DNA of 50,349 nucleotides from positions 1 to 50,349 of the forward strand of contig JAWUYA010000019.1 in the NCBI GenBank assembly GCA_034111045.1. Direction: 5' to 3'. The notes under the pieces are model-generated. The model did no database searches. It was given only the letters and a program-made list of their open reading frames with translations, and was not told the DNA's origin. How positions within the stretch are numbered: the stretch's first letter is position 1; each line of letters opens with the position of its first letter. The DNA is from JALJPB01 sp034111045 (GTDB taxonomy: Bacteria; Pseudomonadota; Gammaproteobacteria; Enterobacterales; Alteromonadaceae). The translations under genes were made by a program, and so were the position numbers. This document shows, in pieces, positions 9,040 through 17,755 of this stretch.

Positions 9040-9569
9040 AATAGCCTCTACCTATTTGGTGTTTAAATGTGATTGTCAAAGAACATACTTGCAACTATAG
9101 CTTCACTTTAATCGAGTAAAATGAAGTGCCGTAAAAATAACTGGTTATTTTAAATGCAAATAACGAAAAGCCAATCACGAAATCAAGCGGCGGAAATTAT
9201 ACCAAAATATTATTTATTAAGCGATAACAATAATTAACTTGCTTCAATTATTCTATTTCATGGTTATTACGTCAATACTAGAGAGGCTATTGCCTTAGAT
9301 AGCAAAACGACACTTCTCCTTTGGGGACTTGAATAAACCTAGAAAATTAAAGCTATTAACATCATTACGCCCTATTTTTTTAATGTTGACTTTACAAAAT
9401 AAAAACCAATATGCGGTAAAATTGACCTGCCTATTTTAGTTATACATCTGTTGACTAATTCAAGGTAAATATCCATAAATAAAACGCATTATTTAACTGG
9501 TTTTTTCTCACTACTTCGCGCCTCTCTATGCTAATATTGCGGGTAGTTTTAGCCATCTAGATAGTTGCA
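9040..9569. other. Divergent intergenic region suhB/trmJ
   Basis: About 530 bases with no coding frame I can support. It must hold the promoters of suhB (minus) and trmJ (plus); a TAATAT box at about 9531-9536, upstream of trmJ, is a candidate -10, but I see no convincing -35 partner. Confidence 0.4.
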
Positions 9570-10358
9570 ATGACAAGTTCAAATTCAAACACAAGTGAAA
9601 ACTCAGTAATCTCCGAAAAAACCTTACTAGACAATGTCCGTATTGTCTTAGTTAATACCTCTGACTGTCGCAATATTGGTTCAGCAGCACGAGCAATGAA
9701 AACTATGGGGTTAACGGATTTAGTGCTAGTTGCCCCCATAGAGTTACCTAATGGTCAAGCACAAGCATTATCAGCAGGTGCTTCAGATGTATTAAACGGT
9801 GCTAAAGTCGTTGCAACTTTACAAGAGGCAATCAGTGATTGTGGTTTAGTTGTAGGTACTAGTGCCCGTTCACGTACTCTGCCATGGCCAATGCTCGATC
9901 CCAGAGGCTGTGGTGAAAAACTTATTAAAGAAGCAAGTGAATATCCGGTTGCCATTGTATTTGGTCGTGAAAGTAGTGGGTTAAGTAATGAGGAATTGCA
10001 ACTGTGTCATTTTCATGTACAAATACCGGCAAATCCGCAATATAGCTCGCTAAATTTAGCGATGGCGGTACAGACCTTAAGTTATGAGGTGCGTACCAGT
10101 TTCTTGTTACAAGAAAATGCGGCATACGCCAATAAATTAACTGTTGATGAAGGGTTTCCAGTGGTTGAAGAAACTGAACGTTTTTATGCACATTTTGAAC
10201 AAGCAATGAAAAAAACTGGATTTATCACGGCCAGTCATCCTGGCCTAATTATGACCAAGTTACGTCGATTATTTAATCGGGCACGACCCGATGTTAAAGA
10301 GATAAAAATGATGCGTGGCATATTAGCGTCAGTTGAAAGAGCCGCCAAAGATAAATAA
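9570..10358 (+). CDS. trmJ: tRNA (cytidine/uridine-2'-O)-methyltransferase TrmJ
   Basis: TrmJ methylates the ribose of nucleotide 32 in the anticodon loop of several tRNAs using SAM; it belongs to the SPOUT knot superfamily. The protein (262 residues) has the SPOUT motifs NTSDCRNIGSAARAMKTMG near the N-terminus, VFGRESSGLSNEE, and PANPQYSSLNLAMAVQ, which form the trefoil knot and SAM site. A helical C-terminal dimerisation region follows. It precedes cysE and iscR; in E. coli trmJ is directly upstream of iscR, so gene order supports the call. Confidence 0.97.
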   Translation: MTSSNSNTSENSVISEKTLLDNVRIVLVNTSDCRNIGSAARAMKTMGLTDLVLVAPIELPNGQAQALSAGASDVLNGAKVVATLQEAISDCGLVVGTSARSRTLPWPMLDPRGCGEKLIKEASEYPVAIVFGRESSGLSNEELQLCHFHVQIPANPQYSSLNLAMAVQTLSYEVRTSFLLQENAAYANKLTVDEGFPVVEETERFYAHFEQAMKKTGFITASHPGLIMTKLRRLFNRARPDVKEIKMMRGILASVERAAKDK

Positions 10359-10429
10359 TAACTAATTGAATAATTCAATGATTTAGGCTTTTTAACTCTA
10401 CACTCAAATTTACCAAATAAGGAATAACC

Positions 10430-11230
10430 ATGTTTAGCCGTATCAAAGAAGATATTAATAGTGTCTTTGATAGAGACCCCGCAGCCCGAACAGTATTCGA
10501 AATTTTAACTAACTATCCCGGAATGCATGCGATTTGGGGACATAGATTGGCTAAATGGTTTTGGTGCAGAGGTTTAAAATGGCTAGGTAGAACTATTTCT
10601 ACAATTGTTAGGTGGCTGACGGGTGTTGAAATTCACCCCGGTGCACCCTTAGGTCGACGCTTTTTTATCGATCACGGTATGGGTATTGTTATTGGCGAAA
10701 CGGCTGAAATTGGCGACGACTGTACTATTTATCATAGCGTGACTTTAGGGGGCACATCCTGGACGGCGGGTAAACGCCATCCTACGTTAGGTAACAATGT
10801 CGTTATTGGGGCTGGTGCGAAAGTGCTTGGGCCATTAACAATCGGTGATAACTCTCGTATTGGTTCTAATGCCGTTGTGGTCAAAGATGTACCCGATGGT
10901 GCTACCGTTATTGGGATTCCTGGACGAATTGTGCAAACAAAAAATGACAAATTTGACAAAAAACGGCAAGCGATAGCACAAAAATATGGTTTTGATGCTT
11001 ATGCGGTAGCCACTGATGACCCGGTAGCAGAAGCTATTGGTCGTATGCTTGATCATATGCATTTAATGGACAATAAAGTAGCTGATTTATGTAAAGAAAT
11101 TAATCAACTCGGTGGCAGTATTTGTGATGATGACCTACCAAAGTTGCGTGTTGGTGAATTTTATGAAGATGAAAAGGCCGCGGCTAAACAGCGTGCAGAT
11201 CTTGTTGCGTCATTTGATCCTGAAATTTAG
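10430..11230 (+). CDS. cysE: Serine O-acetyltransferase
   Basis: This enzyme makes O-acetylserine from serine and acetyl-CoA, the committed step of cysteine synthesis. The 266-residue protein has a helical N-terminal part (FEILTNYPGMHAIWGHRLAKW), then the left-handed beta-helix built from hexapeptide repeats, with GVEIHPGA, FIDHGMGIVIGETAEIG and the catalytic-loop YHSVTLGGT. A C-terminal extension (about 175-266) follows the helix. Its position between trmJ and iscR links cysteine supply to IscS, which consumes cysteine as sulfur donor. Spacing to iscR is 236 bases with a separate promoter, so it is not simply part of the isc transcript. Confidence 0.95.
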   Translation: MFSRIKEDINSVFDRDPAARTVFEILTNYPGMHAIWGHRLAKWFWCRGLKWLGRTISTIVRWLTGVEIHPGAPLGRRFFIDHGMGIVIGETAEIGDDCTIYHSVTLGGTSWTAGKRHPTLGNNVVIGAGAKVLGPLTIGDNSRIGSNAVVVKDVPDGATVIGIPGRIVQTKNDKFDKKRQAIAQKYGFDAYAVATDDPVAEAIGRMLDHMHLMDNKVADLCKEINQLGGSICDDDLPKLRVGEFYEDEKAAAKQRADLVASFDPEI

Positions 11231-11284
11231 TCCACTTAGGAACTCTTCGATTAGGCGCATGTATCCTATAATTGTCTTTTAATA

Positions 11285-11315
11285 TGAATGCTTGAGTACA
11301 ATGCTCAAGTATTCA
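11285..11315 (+). terminator. Hairpin between cysE and iscR promoter
   Basis: Arms TGAATGCTTGAG (11285-11296) and CTCAAGTATTCA (11304-11315) pair with one G-T wobble around a 7-base loop, just before the iscR -35 box. No T-run follows, so it may be a weak cysE terminator. Confidence 0.4.
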
Positions 11316-11343
11316 TTGACTCATTCTATCACTGATGTAAAAT
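11316..11343 (+). promoter_or_regulatory. Sigma-70 promoter of the isc operon
   Basis: TTGACT (11316-11321), 16-base spacer, TAAAAT (11338-11343). The -10 element overlaps the first IscR-like site, so bound repressor would occlude RNA polymerase. The predicted leader to iscR is about 115 nucleotides. Confidence 0.75.
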
Positions 11344-11366
11344 ACCTGAGTAGTTTACTGGGTTAT
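11342..11366 (+). promoter_or_regulatory. IscR type-1-like operator, site 1
   Basis: The 25-mer starts ATACCTGAGT and ends ACTGGGTTAT. It matches about 20 of 25 positions of the E. coli type-1 consensus ATASYYGACT-RWWWY-AGTCRRSTAT. Overlaps the promoter -10, consistent with [2Fe-2S]-IscR autorepression. Confidence 0.75.
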
Positions 11367-11391
11367 TTAGTTGACTAGTAAATAAGGTTAT
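11367..11391 (+). promoter_or_regulatory. IscR type-1-like operator, site 2
   Basis: This 25-mer directly abuts site 1. Its first half TTAGTTGACT is near consensus; the second half (ATAAGGTTAT) is weaker, about 17 of 25 overall. Tandem sites upstream of iscR are also known in E. coli. Confidence 0.55.
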
Positions 11392-11466
11392 TTAAAGTTG
11401 CCGCGCTCATTAAACGGAAGCTATTGTAAATAGCTAACACCAATACAGGTAAAAAGCAGGTAAAAA

Positions 11467-11985
11467 ATGAAACTCACTTCAAAAGGGCGCTATGCCGTTA
11501 CAGCTATATTAGATGTTGCAATTCATGCAGCTTCTGGGCCGGTGCCATTGGCTGATATTTCTGAGCGACAAGGTATTTCATTATCTTATTTAGAGCAATT
11601 GTTTTCACGTTTACGTAAACAAGGCTTAGTTACTAGTGTCCGTGGCCCAGGTGGCGGTTATCGTTTAGGTAGGTGTTCAGCCGAGATCGCCGTGGCTGAT
11701 GTGATCAGCGCAGTGAATGAGAGTATTGATGCAACTCGTTGCTCCGGTGTTGGCAATTGCCAAGGGGGTCAGCGATGTCTTACTCATGATTTATGGGAAG
11801 GCTTGAGTACAAGTATAGAAAATTTTTTACAAAACATTTCTTTGGCTGAATTGGTTGAGCAAAGAGATGTTAAGTCTGTGTCATTAAGACAAGACAGCGC
11901 AATTAACGTGAGTAAACAGAAAAAGAAACAAGATGTTATACAAACCGTTATCACAACCAAAAACCTTATTCACGAATGGCAATAG
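11467..11985 (+). CDS. iscR: Fe-S cluster regulator IscR
   Basis: IscR is an Rrf2-family regulator that binds a [2Fe-2S] cluster and represses its own operon when clusters are abundant. The 172-residue protein has the winged helix (MKLTSKGRYAVTAILD, LSYLEQLFSRLRKQGLV, wing RGPGGGYRLG) and the cluster ligands Cys92, Cys98, Cys104 and His107 at exactly the E. coli positions (RCSGVGNC, RCLTHDLW). It is the first gene of iscRSUA and lies 75 bases after the second operator-like site. Conserved ligands and operators together suggest the E. coli feedback loop is retained. Confidence 0.98.
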   Translation: MKLTSKGRYAVTAILDVAIHAASGPVPLADISERQGISLSYLEQLFSRLRKQGLVTSVRGPGGGYRLGRCSAEIAVADVISAVNESIDATRCSGVGNCQGGQRCLTHDLWEGLSTSIENFLQNISLAELVEQRDVKSVSLRQDSAINVSKQKKKQDVIQTVITTKNLIHEWQ

Positions 11986-12020
11986 CCAACGTACAGATTT
12001 TTCTTGGAGAAAGTTAGTCA

Positions 12021-13235
12021 ATGAAACTTCCTATTTATTTTGATTATTCAGCAACTACCCCCGTTGATAAACGTGTGGCAGAAAAAATGATGCAATTTAT
12101 GACCACCGATGGCATCTACGGTAATCCGGCCTCTCGCTCTCATAAATTTGGTTGGCAAGCTGAAGAAGCAGTCGATATTGCCCGTAATCAAGTGGCCGAT
12201 CTAATCAATGCTGATCCCCGCGAGATTGTATTCACCTCGGGTGCAACTGAATCAAATAATCTGGCGATTAAAGGTGCTGCCAACTTTTATCATAAAAGAG
12301 GTAAACACATTATAACCTTAAAAACTGAACATAAAGCAGTTTTAGATACTTGTCGTGAGTTAGAGCGACATGGTTTTGAAGTGACCTACCTCGACCCTGA
12401 AAGTAATGGCCTAGTTGATTTGAATAAATTAGAAGCGGCAATGCGCGATGATACGGTTTTAGTGAGCATTATGCACATTAATAACGAAATTGGCGTTATT
12501 CAAGACATTGGCGAAATTGGCGAGATGTGTCGTGCCCGTAAAATCGTTTTTCATGTTGATGCTGCCCAAAGTGCTGGTAAAATCAATATTGATATGCAAG
12601 CATTGAAAGTTGATTTGATGTCTTTTTCAGCTCATAAAATTTATGGGCCAAAAGGTATGGGCGCCTTATATGTTAGCCGCAAACCTCGTGTACGTTTAGA
12701 AGCACAAATGCACGGTGGCGGTCATGAACGTGGAATGCGCAGCGGCACTTTACCCACACATCAAATTGTTGGAATGGGCGAAGCTTTTCATTTAGCTAAA
12801 CTAGAGATGGAACAAGACCATGTACATGTAACTGCAATGCGTGACCGTTTGTGGGCCGGTATTAATGAGATGGAAGAAGTACATATTAATGGTGATGCAG
12901 ATAAGCGCTACCCTGGTAATTTAAACGTTAGCTTTAACTATGTTGAAGGTGAGTCGTTAATTATGGCGCTTAAAGATTTAGCGGTATCTTCAGGTTCGGC
13001 TTGTACCTCTGCTTCTTTAGAGCCTTCTTATGTTTTACGTGCTTTAGGCTTAAATGATGAAATGGCGCATAGCTCCATTCGTTTTAGTTTTGGTCGCTTT
13101 ACTACGACACAAGAAATAGATTTTGCTATTGATTTGATTAAAAAATCAATTGGCCACTTGCGCGATATGTCACCGCTTTGGGAAATGTTTAAAGACGGTA
13201 TTGATTTAGATTCTATTGAATGGGCTGCTCACTAG
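12021..13235 (+). CDS. iscS: Cysteine desulfurase IscS
   Basis: IscS is a PLP enzyme that takes sulfur from cysteine and passes it as persulfide to IscU, and also to tRNA-thiolation and other acceptors. The protein is 404 residues, identical in length to E. coli IscS. Visible features are the PLP lysine in SAHKIYGPKG, TEHKAV with the cofactor-stacking His, and the mobile catalytic loop SSGSACTSASLEPSY with Cys328. The C-terminal WEMFKDGIDLDSIEWAAH tail that contacts IscU is kept. It starts 35 bases after iscR, with AGGAG-like bases upstream. Confidence 0.98.
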   Translation: MKLPIYFDYSATTPVDKRVAEKMMQFMTTDGIYGNPASRSHKFGWQAEEAVDIARNQVADLINADPREIVFTSGATESNNLAIKGAANFYHKRGKHIITLKTEHKAVLDTCRELERHGFEVTYLDPESNGLVDLNKLEAAMRDDTVLVSIMHINNEIGVIQDIGEIGEMCRARKIVFHVDAAQSAGKINIDMQALKVDLMSFSAHKIYGPKGMGALYVSRKPRVRLEAQMHGGGHERGMRSGTLPTHQIVGMGEAFHLAKLEMEQDHVHVTAMRDRLWAGINEMEEVHINGDADKRYPGNLNVSFNYVEGESLIMALKDLAVSSGSACTSASLEPSYVLRALGLNDEMAHSSIRFSFGRFTTTQEIDFAIDLIKKSIGHLRDMSPLWEMFKDGIDLDSIEWAAH

Positions 13236-13253
13236 CGCCCAAAGGAGAACAAC

Positions 13254-13637
13254 ATGGCTTATTCAGAAAAAGTAATTGATCACTATGAAAATCCACGCAA
13301 TGTAGGTTCATTTGATAAAAATGATCCACAAGTAGCAACTGGTATGGTTGGCGCACCAGCGTGTGGGGACGTGATGAAATTACAATTAAAAATTTCAGAC
13401 GATGGCATAATCGAAGATGCTAAATTTAAAACCTACGGTTGTGGCTCAGCTATTGCTTCTAGTTCACTAGTTACTGAGTGGGTTAAAGGTAAGTCAATCG
13501 AAGAAGCTGGTACGATTAAAAACACCGACATATCCGAAGAATTAGCTTTACCACCGGTAAAAATTCATTGTTCTATTTTAGCAGAAGACGCTATTAAAGC
13601 AGCAATTGAAGATTACAAAAGCAAGCGTCAGGGTTAG
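13254..13637 (+). CDS. iscU: Fe-S cluster scaffold IscU
   Basis: IscU assembles the nascent [2Fe-2S] cluster from IscS-derived sulfur. In 127 residues it keeps the three ligand cysteines Cys37 (GAPACGD), Cys63 (TYGCGSA) and Cys106 (KIHCS), Asp39, and the LPPVK motif (99-103) recognised by the chaperone HscA. A clear AAAGGAG ribosome-binding site precedes the ATG. It follows iscS by 18 bases and is followed immediately by iscA. Confidence 0.98.
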   Translation: MAYSEKVIDHYENPRNVGSFDKNDPQVATGMVGAPACGDVMKLQLKISDDGIIEDAKFKTYGCGSAIASSSLVTEWVKGKSIEEAGTIKNTDISEELALPPVKIHCSILAEDAIKAAIEDYKSKRQG

Positions 13638-13641
13638 TAAA

Positions 13642-13965
13642 ATGTCAGTAACCATGACATCTGCCGCGGCAGAGCGTGTTCATTCGTTTATGGCAAGCCG
13701 AGGTAAGGGTTTAGGTTTACGTTTAGGTATCAAAACCACCGGATGTTCTGGTTTGGCTTATGTACTTGAATTTGTAGACGACTTAAATGAAGACGATGAA
13801 TTATTTACTATAGAAGATGTCAATATCATTATCGATGCCAAGAGTTTGGTGTATCTGGATGGTATTGAATTAGATTTTGTTAAAGAAGGTTTAAACGAAG
13901 GCTTTAAATTTACCAACCCAAACGCTAAAGGCGAATGTGGTTGTGGTGAAAGCTTTAACGTTTAG
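13642..13965 (+). CDS. iscA: A-type Fe-S carrier IscA
   Basis: IscA is an A-type carrier that accepts clusters or iron for delivery to [4Fe-4S] targets. The start at 13642 (MSVTMTSAAAERV) gives 107 residues, the E. coli length; a longer open frame running back into iscU is rejected because it adds non-homologous residues. Ligands Cys35 (TTGCSG), Cys99 and Cys101 (GECGCGES) are present. Only four bases separate it from iscU. A terminator-like hairpin follows the gene before hscB. Confidence 0.97.
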   Translation: MSVTMTSAAAERVHSFMASRGKGLGLRLGIKTTGCSGLAYVLEFVDDLNEDDELFTIEDVNIIIDAKSLVYLDGIELDFVKEGLNEGFKFTNPNAKGECGCGESFNV

Positions 13966-14017
13966 CCATCTACTATTCATCTTTATTTATGCTACTTATA
14001 AGCTAAATCTATTTATT

Positions 14018-14047
14018 AAAGTCGGCCACTAGGTCGACTTTTGATTT
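14018..14047 (+). terminator. Terminator-like hairpin between iscA and hscB
   Basis: AAAGTCGGCC (14018-14027), loop ACTA, and GGTCGACTTT form a 10-bp stem (one G-U pair) followed by TGATTTT. It could attenuate transcription so that iscRSUA is made in excess over hscBA-fdx. Confidence 0.65.
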
Positions 14048-14076
14048 TAAAGTAATTTACATACGACGAGTTAAGT

Positions 14077-14604
14077 TTGAATTATTTTCAACTTTTTGGT
14101 TTATCAGCCAATTTTAATATTGATTTAGCTAAGCTTTCACAGCTTTATCAAGCACTACAGAAAACGGTACACCCGGATCGTTTTGCTCATGGCTCATCTC
14201 AACAGCAAATGATTGCTGTACAAAAGTCTGCAATGATAAATGATGCTTACCAAACATTGAAGAAACCATTAGAACGAGCTGGTTATTTGTTAAAGCTCCG
14301 CGGTACTGAAATGCCAAGTGAACAAGCATCGTTTAGTGACAATCAGTTTTTGATGCGTCAAATGGACTTACGGGAAATGTTAGCTGAAGTTAAATTTGCT
14401 GATGATGTTGATTCAGCGTTATTTGAAGCCAATCAAACGCTTGAACAAGAGTTTTTAGTTTTATTTAAAGCAATGCAAACAAGGTTAGCACAAAATACTA
14501 TCGACGCAGATAAATTGGCTTATGAAGATTTTAGAAAATTGAAGTTTTATCAAAAACTACAGATAGAATTAGAGCGTTTAGAAGAACAATTATTAACAGA
14601 TTAA
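14077..14604 (+). CDS. hscB: Co-chaperone HscB (Hsc20)
   Basis: HscB is a J-domain protein that delivers IscU to HscA and stimulates its ATPase. The 175 residues comprise a J-domain with the essential His-Pro-Asp at 32-34 (TVHPDRFAHG) and a C-terminal helical bundle for IscU binding. Translation starts at TTG 14077: the sequence MNYFQLFGLS aligns with the family N-terminus and no ATG fits. It lies about 110 bases after iscA across the hairpin. Confidence 0.96.
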   Translation: MNYFQLFGLSANFNIDLAKLSQLYQALQKTVHPDRFAHGSSQQQMIAVQKSAMINDAYQTLKKPLERAGYLLKLRGTEMPSEQASFSDNQFLMRQMDLREMLAEVKFADDVDSALFEANQTLEQEFLVLFKAMQTRLAQNTIDADKLAYEDFRKLKFYQKLQIELERLEEQLLTD

Positions 14605-14690
14605 GATGTTAGACATTCTTCCTGAGTAAAATTACTTGGGGACTAATGTCAACATGAATTAAACAAGTTTTAGCTAAATAAGAAATAATT

Positions 14691-16550
14691 ATGGCCTTAT
14701 TACAAATTGCAGAGCCCGGACAAAGTACGGTTCCTCATGAACACAGATTAGCCGCAGGTATCGATTTAGGTACCACAAATTCATTAGTCGCCAGTGTCAA
14801 AAGTGGTGAAGCACAAACCCTTAATGACGAAAGTGGCAATGATATTCTTCCGTCGATTGTTAGCTACCAAGCAGACTCTGTGCTTGTTGGTGAACAAGCA
14901 AAGTCGCATGCCATTAGTGATGCTGAAAATACTATTGTTTCAGCCAAGCGCCTAATTGGCCGCTCTCTTGAAGATATTCAGAGCAAATATCCGTCATTGC
15001 CCTATACCTTTTGTGGTGATGAAAATCATCCTGAAATTCAAACACGTCAAGGATTAATCAATCCAGTTCAAGTGTCAGCTGACATTTTAAAGCACTTAAA
15101 TACTCGTGCAGAACAAGCGTTAGGGGGTGAACTTACCGGTGTGGTCATTACAGTTCCCGCCCATTTTGATGATGCTCAACGTCAAAGTACAAAAGATGCC
15201 GCTAAAATTGCAGGTTTAAATGTCCTGCGCTTGTTAAATGAACCAACCGCAGCAGCTGTTGCCTATGGTTTAGATTCGGGACAAGAAGGGGTAATTGCTA
15301 TCTATGACTTAGGGGGCGGTACGTTTGACATTTCAATATTACGCTTAAATAAAGGTGTATTTGAAGTATTAGCGACAGGGGGGGATTCAGCCCTTGGTGG
15401 TGATGACTTTGATGTGGCCGTGGTTGATCACATTATTGAAAAAGCCAATTTAACACGACCATTATCCAATGTTATGGAGCGCCAATTATCTCAACAAGCT
15501 TGTTGGGCTAAAGAGCAATTATCCACGCATGACAGTGTTGACATTGATTTAAGTCAAGGGGGCAAGCCTTGGTCAATGTGCTTAAGCAAAGCTACTTTTA
15601 ATGGTTTGATTGGTGGCTTAGTTAATAAAACGCTACGCGCTTGTCGACGCACATTAAAAGATGCTGAAATTACTATTGATGACGTTATTGAAGTGGTGAT
15701 GGTTGGTGGGTCAACGCGGATACCATTAGTTCGCAGTGAAGTTGAAAAACATTTTCAAAAATCCCCTTTAACCTCTATAGATCCAGATAAAGTGGTCGCT
15801 ATTGGTGCTGCCATTCAAGCCGATATTTTAGCGGGTAATAAACCCGACTCTGACATGTTATTACTCGATGTTATCCCACTGTCTTTAGGGCTTGAAATTA
15901 TGGGCGGCTTAGTGGAAAAAGTTATTGCTCGCAATACCACTATCCCCGTCGCTAAAGCTCAAGAGTTTACCACCTTCAAAGATGGTCAAACGGCAATGGC
16001 AGTTCATGTATTACAAGGTGAACGCGAATTAGTTGAAGATTGCAGATCACTTGCCCGTTTTGAACTTCGCGGTATTCCACCGATGACAGCAGGTGCCGCA
16101 CATATTCGCGTGACATTTAAAGTCGATGCTGATGGTTTACTCGAAGTTTCTGCAATGGAGAAATCAACCGGTGTTGAATCAAAAATAGAAGTTAAACCTT
16201 CCTTTGGTTTAGATGATAAAAAAATCACTCAAATGATAGTCGACTCAATGACTAATGCCAAAGGCGATATTCAAGCACGAATGGTTAAAGAGCAGCAAGT
16301 TGAAGCCTCTCGGGTCATTGAGTCTATCCAAGCAGCCCTTGCTGAAGATGGTAAACTTTTATCTTCACCGGAGATTAGCGTTATTGAAGACGCTATTTCA
16401 TCATTAGCAAAAATCACTCAAACATCTATAGCAGCTGATATCGAAGCTGCTATTGAAATTTTAAATGAATCCACCGCAACTTTTGCAGAACGACGTATGG
16501 ACGCTTCCATTCGTACTGCACTTAGTGGACAATCTGTAGACGAGGTTTAA
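14691..16550 (+). CDS. hscA: Fe-S assembly chaperone HscA
   Basis: HscA is the specialised Hsp70 that binds the LPPVK motif of IscU and drives cluster transfer with ATP hydrolysis. The 619-residue protein (E. coli 616) has the Hsp70 nucleotide-binding signatures GIDLGTTNSLVA, IYDLGGGTFDISIL and VVMVGGSTRIPLVR, the linker region DMLLLDVIPLSLGLE and a substrate-binding domain. It sits between hscB and fdx with a six-base gap to fdx, so hscBA-fdx is a tight unit. Confidence 0.98.
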   Translation: MALLQIAEPGQSTVPHEHRLAAGIDLGTTNSLVASVKSGEAQTLNDESGNDILPSIVSYQADSVLVGEQAKSHAISDAENTIVSAKRLIGRSLEDIQSKYPSLPYTFCGDENHPEIQTRQGLINPVQVSADILKHLNTRAEQALGGELTGVVITVPAHFDDAQRQSTKDAAKIAGLNVLRLLNEPTAAAVAYGLDSGQEGVIAIYDLGGGTFDISILRLNKGVFEVLATGGDSALGGDDFDVAVVDHIIEKANLTRPLSNVMERQLSQQACWAKEQLSTHDSVDIDLSQGGKPWSMCLSKATFNGLIGGLVNKTLRACRRTLKDAEITIDDVIEVVMVGGSTRIPLVRSEVEKHFQKSPLTSIDPDKVVAIGAAIQADILAGNKPDSDMLLLDVIPLSLGLEIMGGLVEKVIARNTTIPVAKAQEFTTFKDGQTAMAVHVLQGERELVEDCRSLARFELRGIPPMTAGAAHIRVTFKVDADGLLEVSAMEKSTGVESKIEVKPSFGLDDKKITQMIVDSMTNAKGDIQARMVKEQQVEASRVIESIQAALAEDGKLLSSPEISVIEDAISSLAKITQTSIAADIEAAIEILNESTATFAERRMDASIRTALSGQSVDEV

Positions 16551-16556
16551 TTAACA

Positions 16557-16895
16557 ATGCCAAAAATTATCTTTTTACCCCACGAAGAATTATGCCCAGA
16601 TGGTGCCGTAGTTGAAGCAAAAACTGGCGAGAGTGTATTAAATATCGCCCTAGCAAATCATATCCATATTGAGCATGCTTGTGAAAAAGTATGCGCCTGT
16701 ACGACTTGCCACATCATTGTTCGTGAAGGATTTGATTCTTTAGGGGAAAGCGATGAGCTAGAAGACGACATGCTAGACAAAGCATGGGGTTTAGAACCAG
16801 AATCTCGACTTGGCTGTCAATCAATAGTCGCTAATGAAGACTTGGTTGTGGAAATCCCAAAGTATACTGTTAATATGGTGTCTGAAAATCATTAA
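16557..16895 (+). CDS. fdx: ISC [2Fe-2S] ferredoxin
   Basis: This ferredoxin supplies electrons to cluster assembly on IscU. It has 112 residues with the adrenodoxin-type ligand spacing: Cys42, Cys48, Cys51 (HACEKVCACTTCH) and Cys87 (LGCQS). It is the last gene of the operon here: a strong terminator begins about 25 bases after its stop, and the iscX gene that follows fdx in E. coli is absent. Confidence 0.97.
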   Translation: MPKIIFLPHEELCPDGAVVEAKTGESVLNIALANHIHIEHACEKVCACTTCHIIVREGFDSLGESDELEDDMLDKAWGLEPESRLGCQSIVANEDLVVEIPKYTVNMVSENH

Positions 16896-16920
16896 CTCAG
16901 TCAGTCAATTTATCGTTATC

Positions 16921-16957
16921 AAAGGGTAATAGCAGGGTCATGCTATTACCCTTTTTT
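16921..16957 (+). terminator. Rho-independent terminator of the isc operon
   Basis: AAAGGGTAATAGCA and its exact complement TGCTATTACCCTTT, with a 6-base loop (GGGTCA), run into a T7 tract. Confidence 0.95.
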
Positions 16958-16958
16958 T

Positions 16959-17701
16959 GATCTGATTGCCGACAAGTTTACCAGCAATACTAAGTGGTTA
17001 ACTATGACCAAACATCGGGTGCGTTTTTCCTTGTGTGTTAACGGCTCAAGTGAAATATTATCTGCTTGTTCTTGTGGATTTTTGCTCGATAATCATAGTT
17101 GAACTTCACTACGGTAGGGTAAATAAAGAAAAGTGTAACAATTAATAGGATCATCATACCTAATGCTATAGCGGCTAATCCCTATACCACTTTTTAGCTA
17201 AAATTTCTCCTTCAAACACCAAAGAAAAACTTTATCAATAATTAATTTTGACGCAGGTCAACCTTGATAGGTAATTATAAATTACGATACTTTACTATCA
17301 ATATGACATTGTAGAACACTTATAATAATTGAGAGTACTGTGAAGAAACAGAATGACTTTAATGACTCACTGGATAAATAACTGTCGGCGATATAGCGTC
17401 TCTATGCCAGAGCTTATATTTCAAAACTGACCAAACTGCTTCATGTTTCGCTTGGGGCTTGGGGCTTTATTGCCGAATTTAGAACCTCAAACCTAGTGAA
17501 GTTTGATAGAATACGTCGTTATTTTAGAACCATAGATGGTGTGCTTAACAGTGAAACTAGGCTTCTTCTTAGTTCGGTGTAATGTGTTATGCGTTTATTT
17601 ATCTGATGTCAATACGCTAGGGTTGAACTGGCTTACATCGAAGCTGTTAATTGATGTCGTCATTGTGAGATGGATGTTTAGTTGATCTTTCTATTGATAA
17701 T
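16959..17701. other. Gene-poor region after fdx
   Basis: About 740 bases without a convincing gene. On the minus strand 17038-17157 is a 39-codon frame with one hydrophobic helix (LLIVTLFFIYPTVV) and a basic tail, but its ribosome-binding site is weak and it looks like a remnant. Short direct repeats (GCTTGGG GCTTGGG) occur near 17451-17466. The region begins a decay zone that extends to 21637. Confidence 0.4.
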
Positions 17702-17744
17702 TAGTAAGTAAGCGAGTGCGTATAGCCCGTCCGCTTACTTACTA
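17702..17744 (-). terminator. Hairpin downstream of csp
   Basis: Perfect 13-base arms TAGTAAGTAAGCG (17702-17714) and its complement (17732-17744) with a 17-base loop lie 11 bases beyond the csp stop. A weak T-tract makes termination likely but not certain. Confidence 0.6.
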
Positions 17745-17755
17745 TGTACTAAAGT

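Noticed and set aside
17038..17157. 39-codon minus-strand frame with one membrane helix
   Set aside because: Poor ribosome-binding site, and the hydrophobic frame extends upstream of the ATG to a nearby stop, as in a decayed gene.
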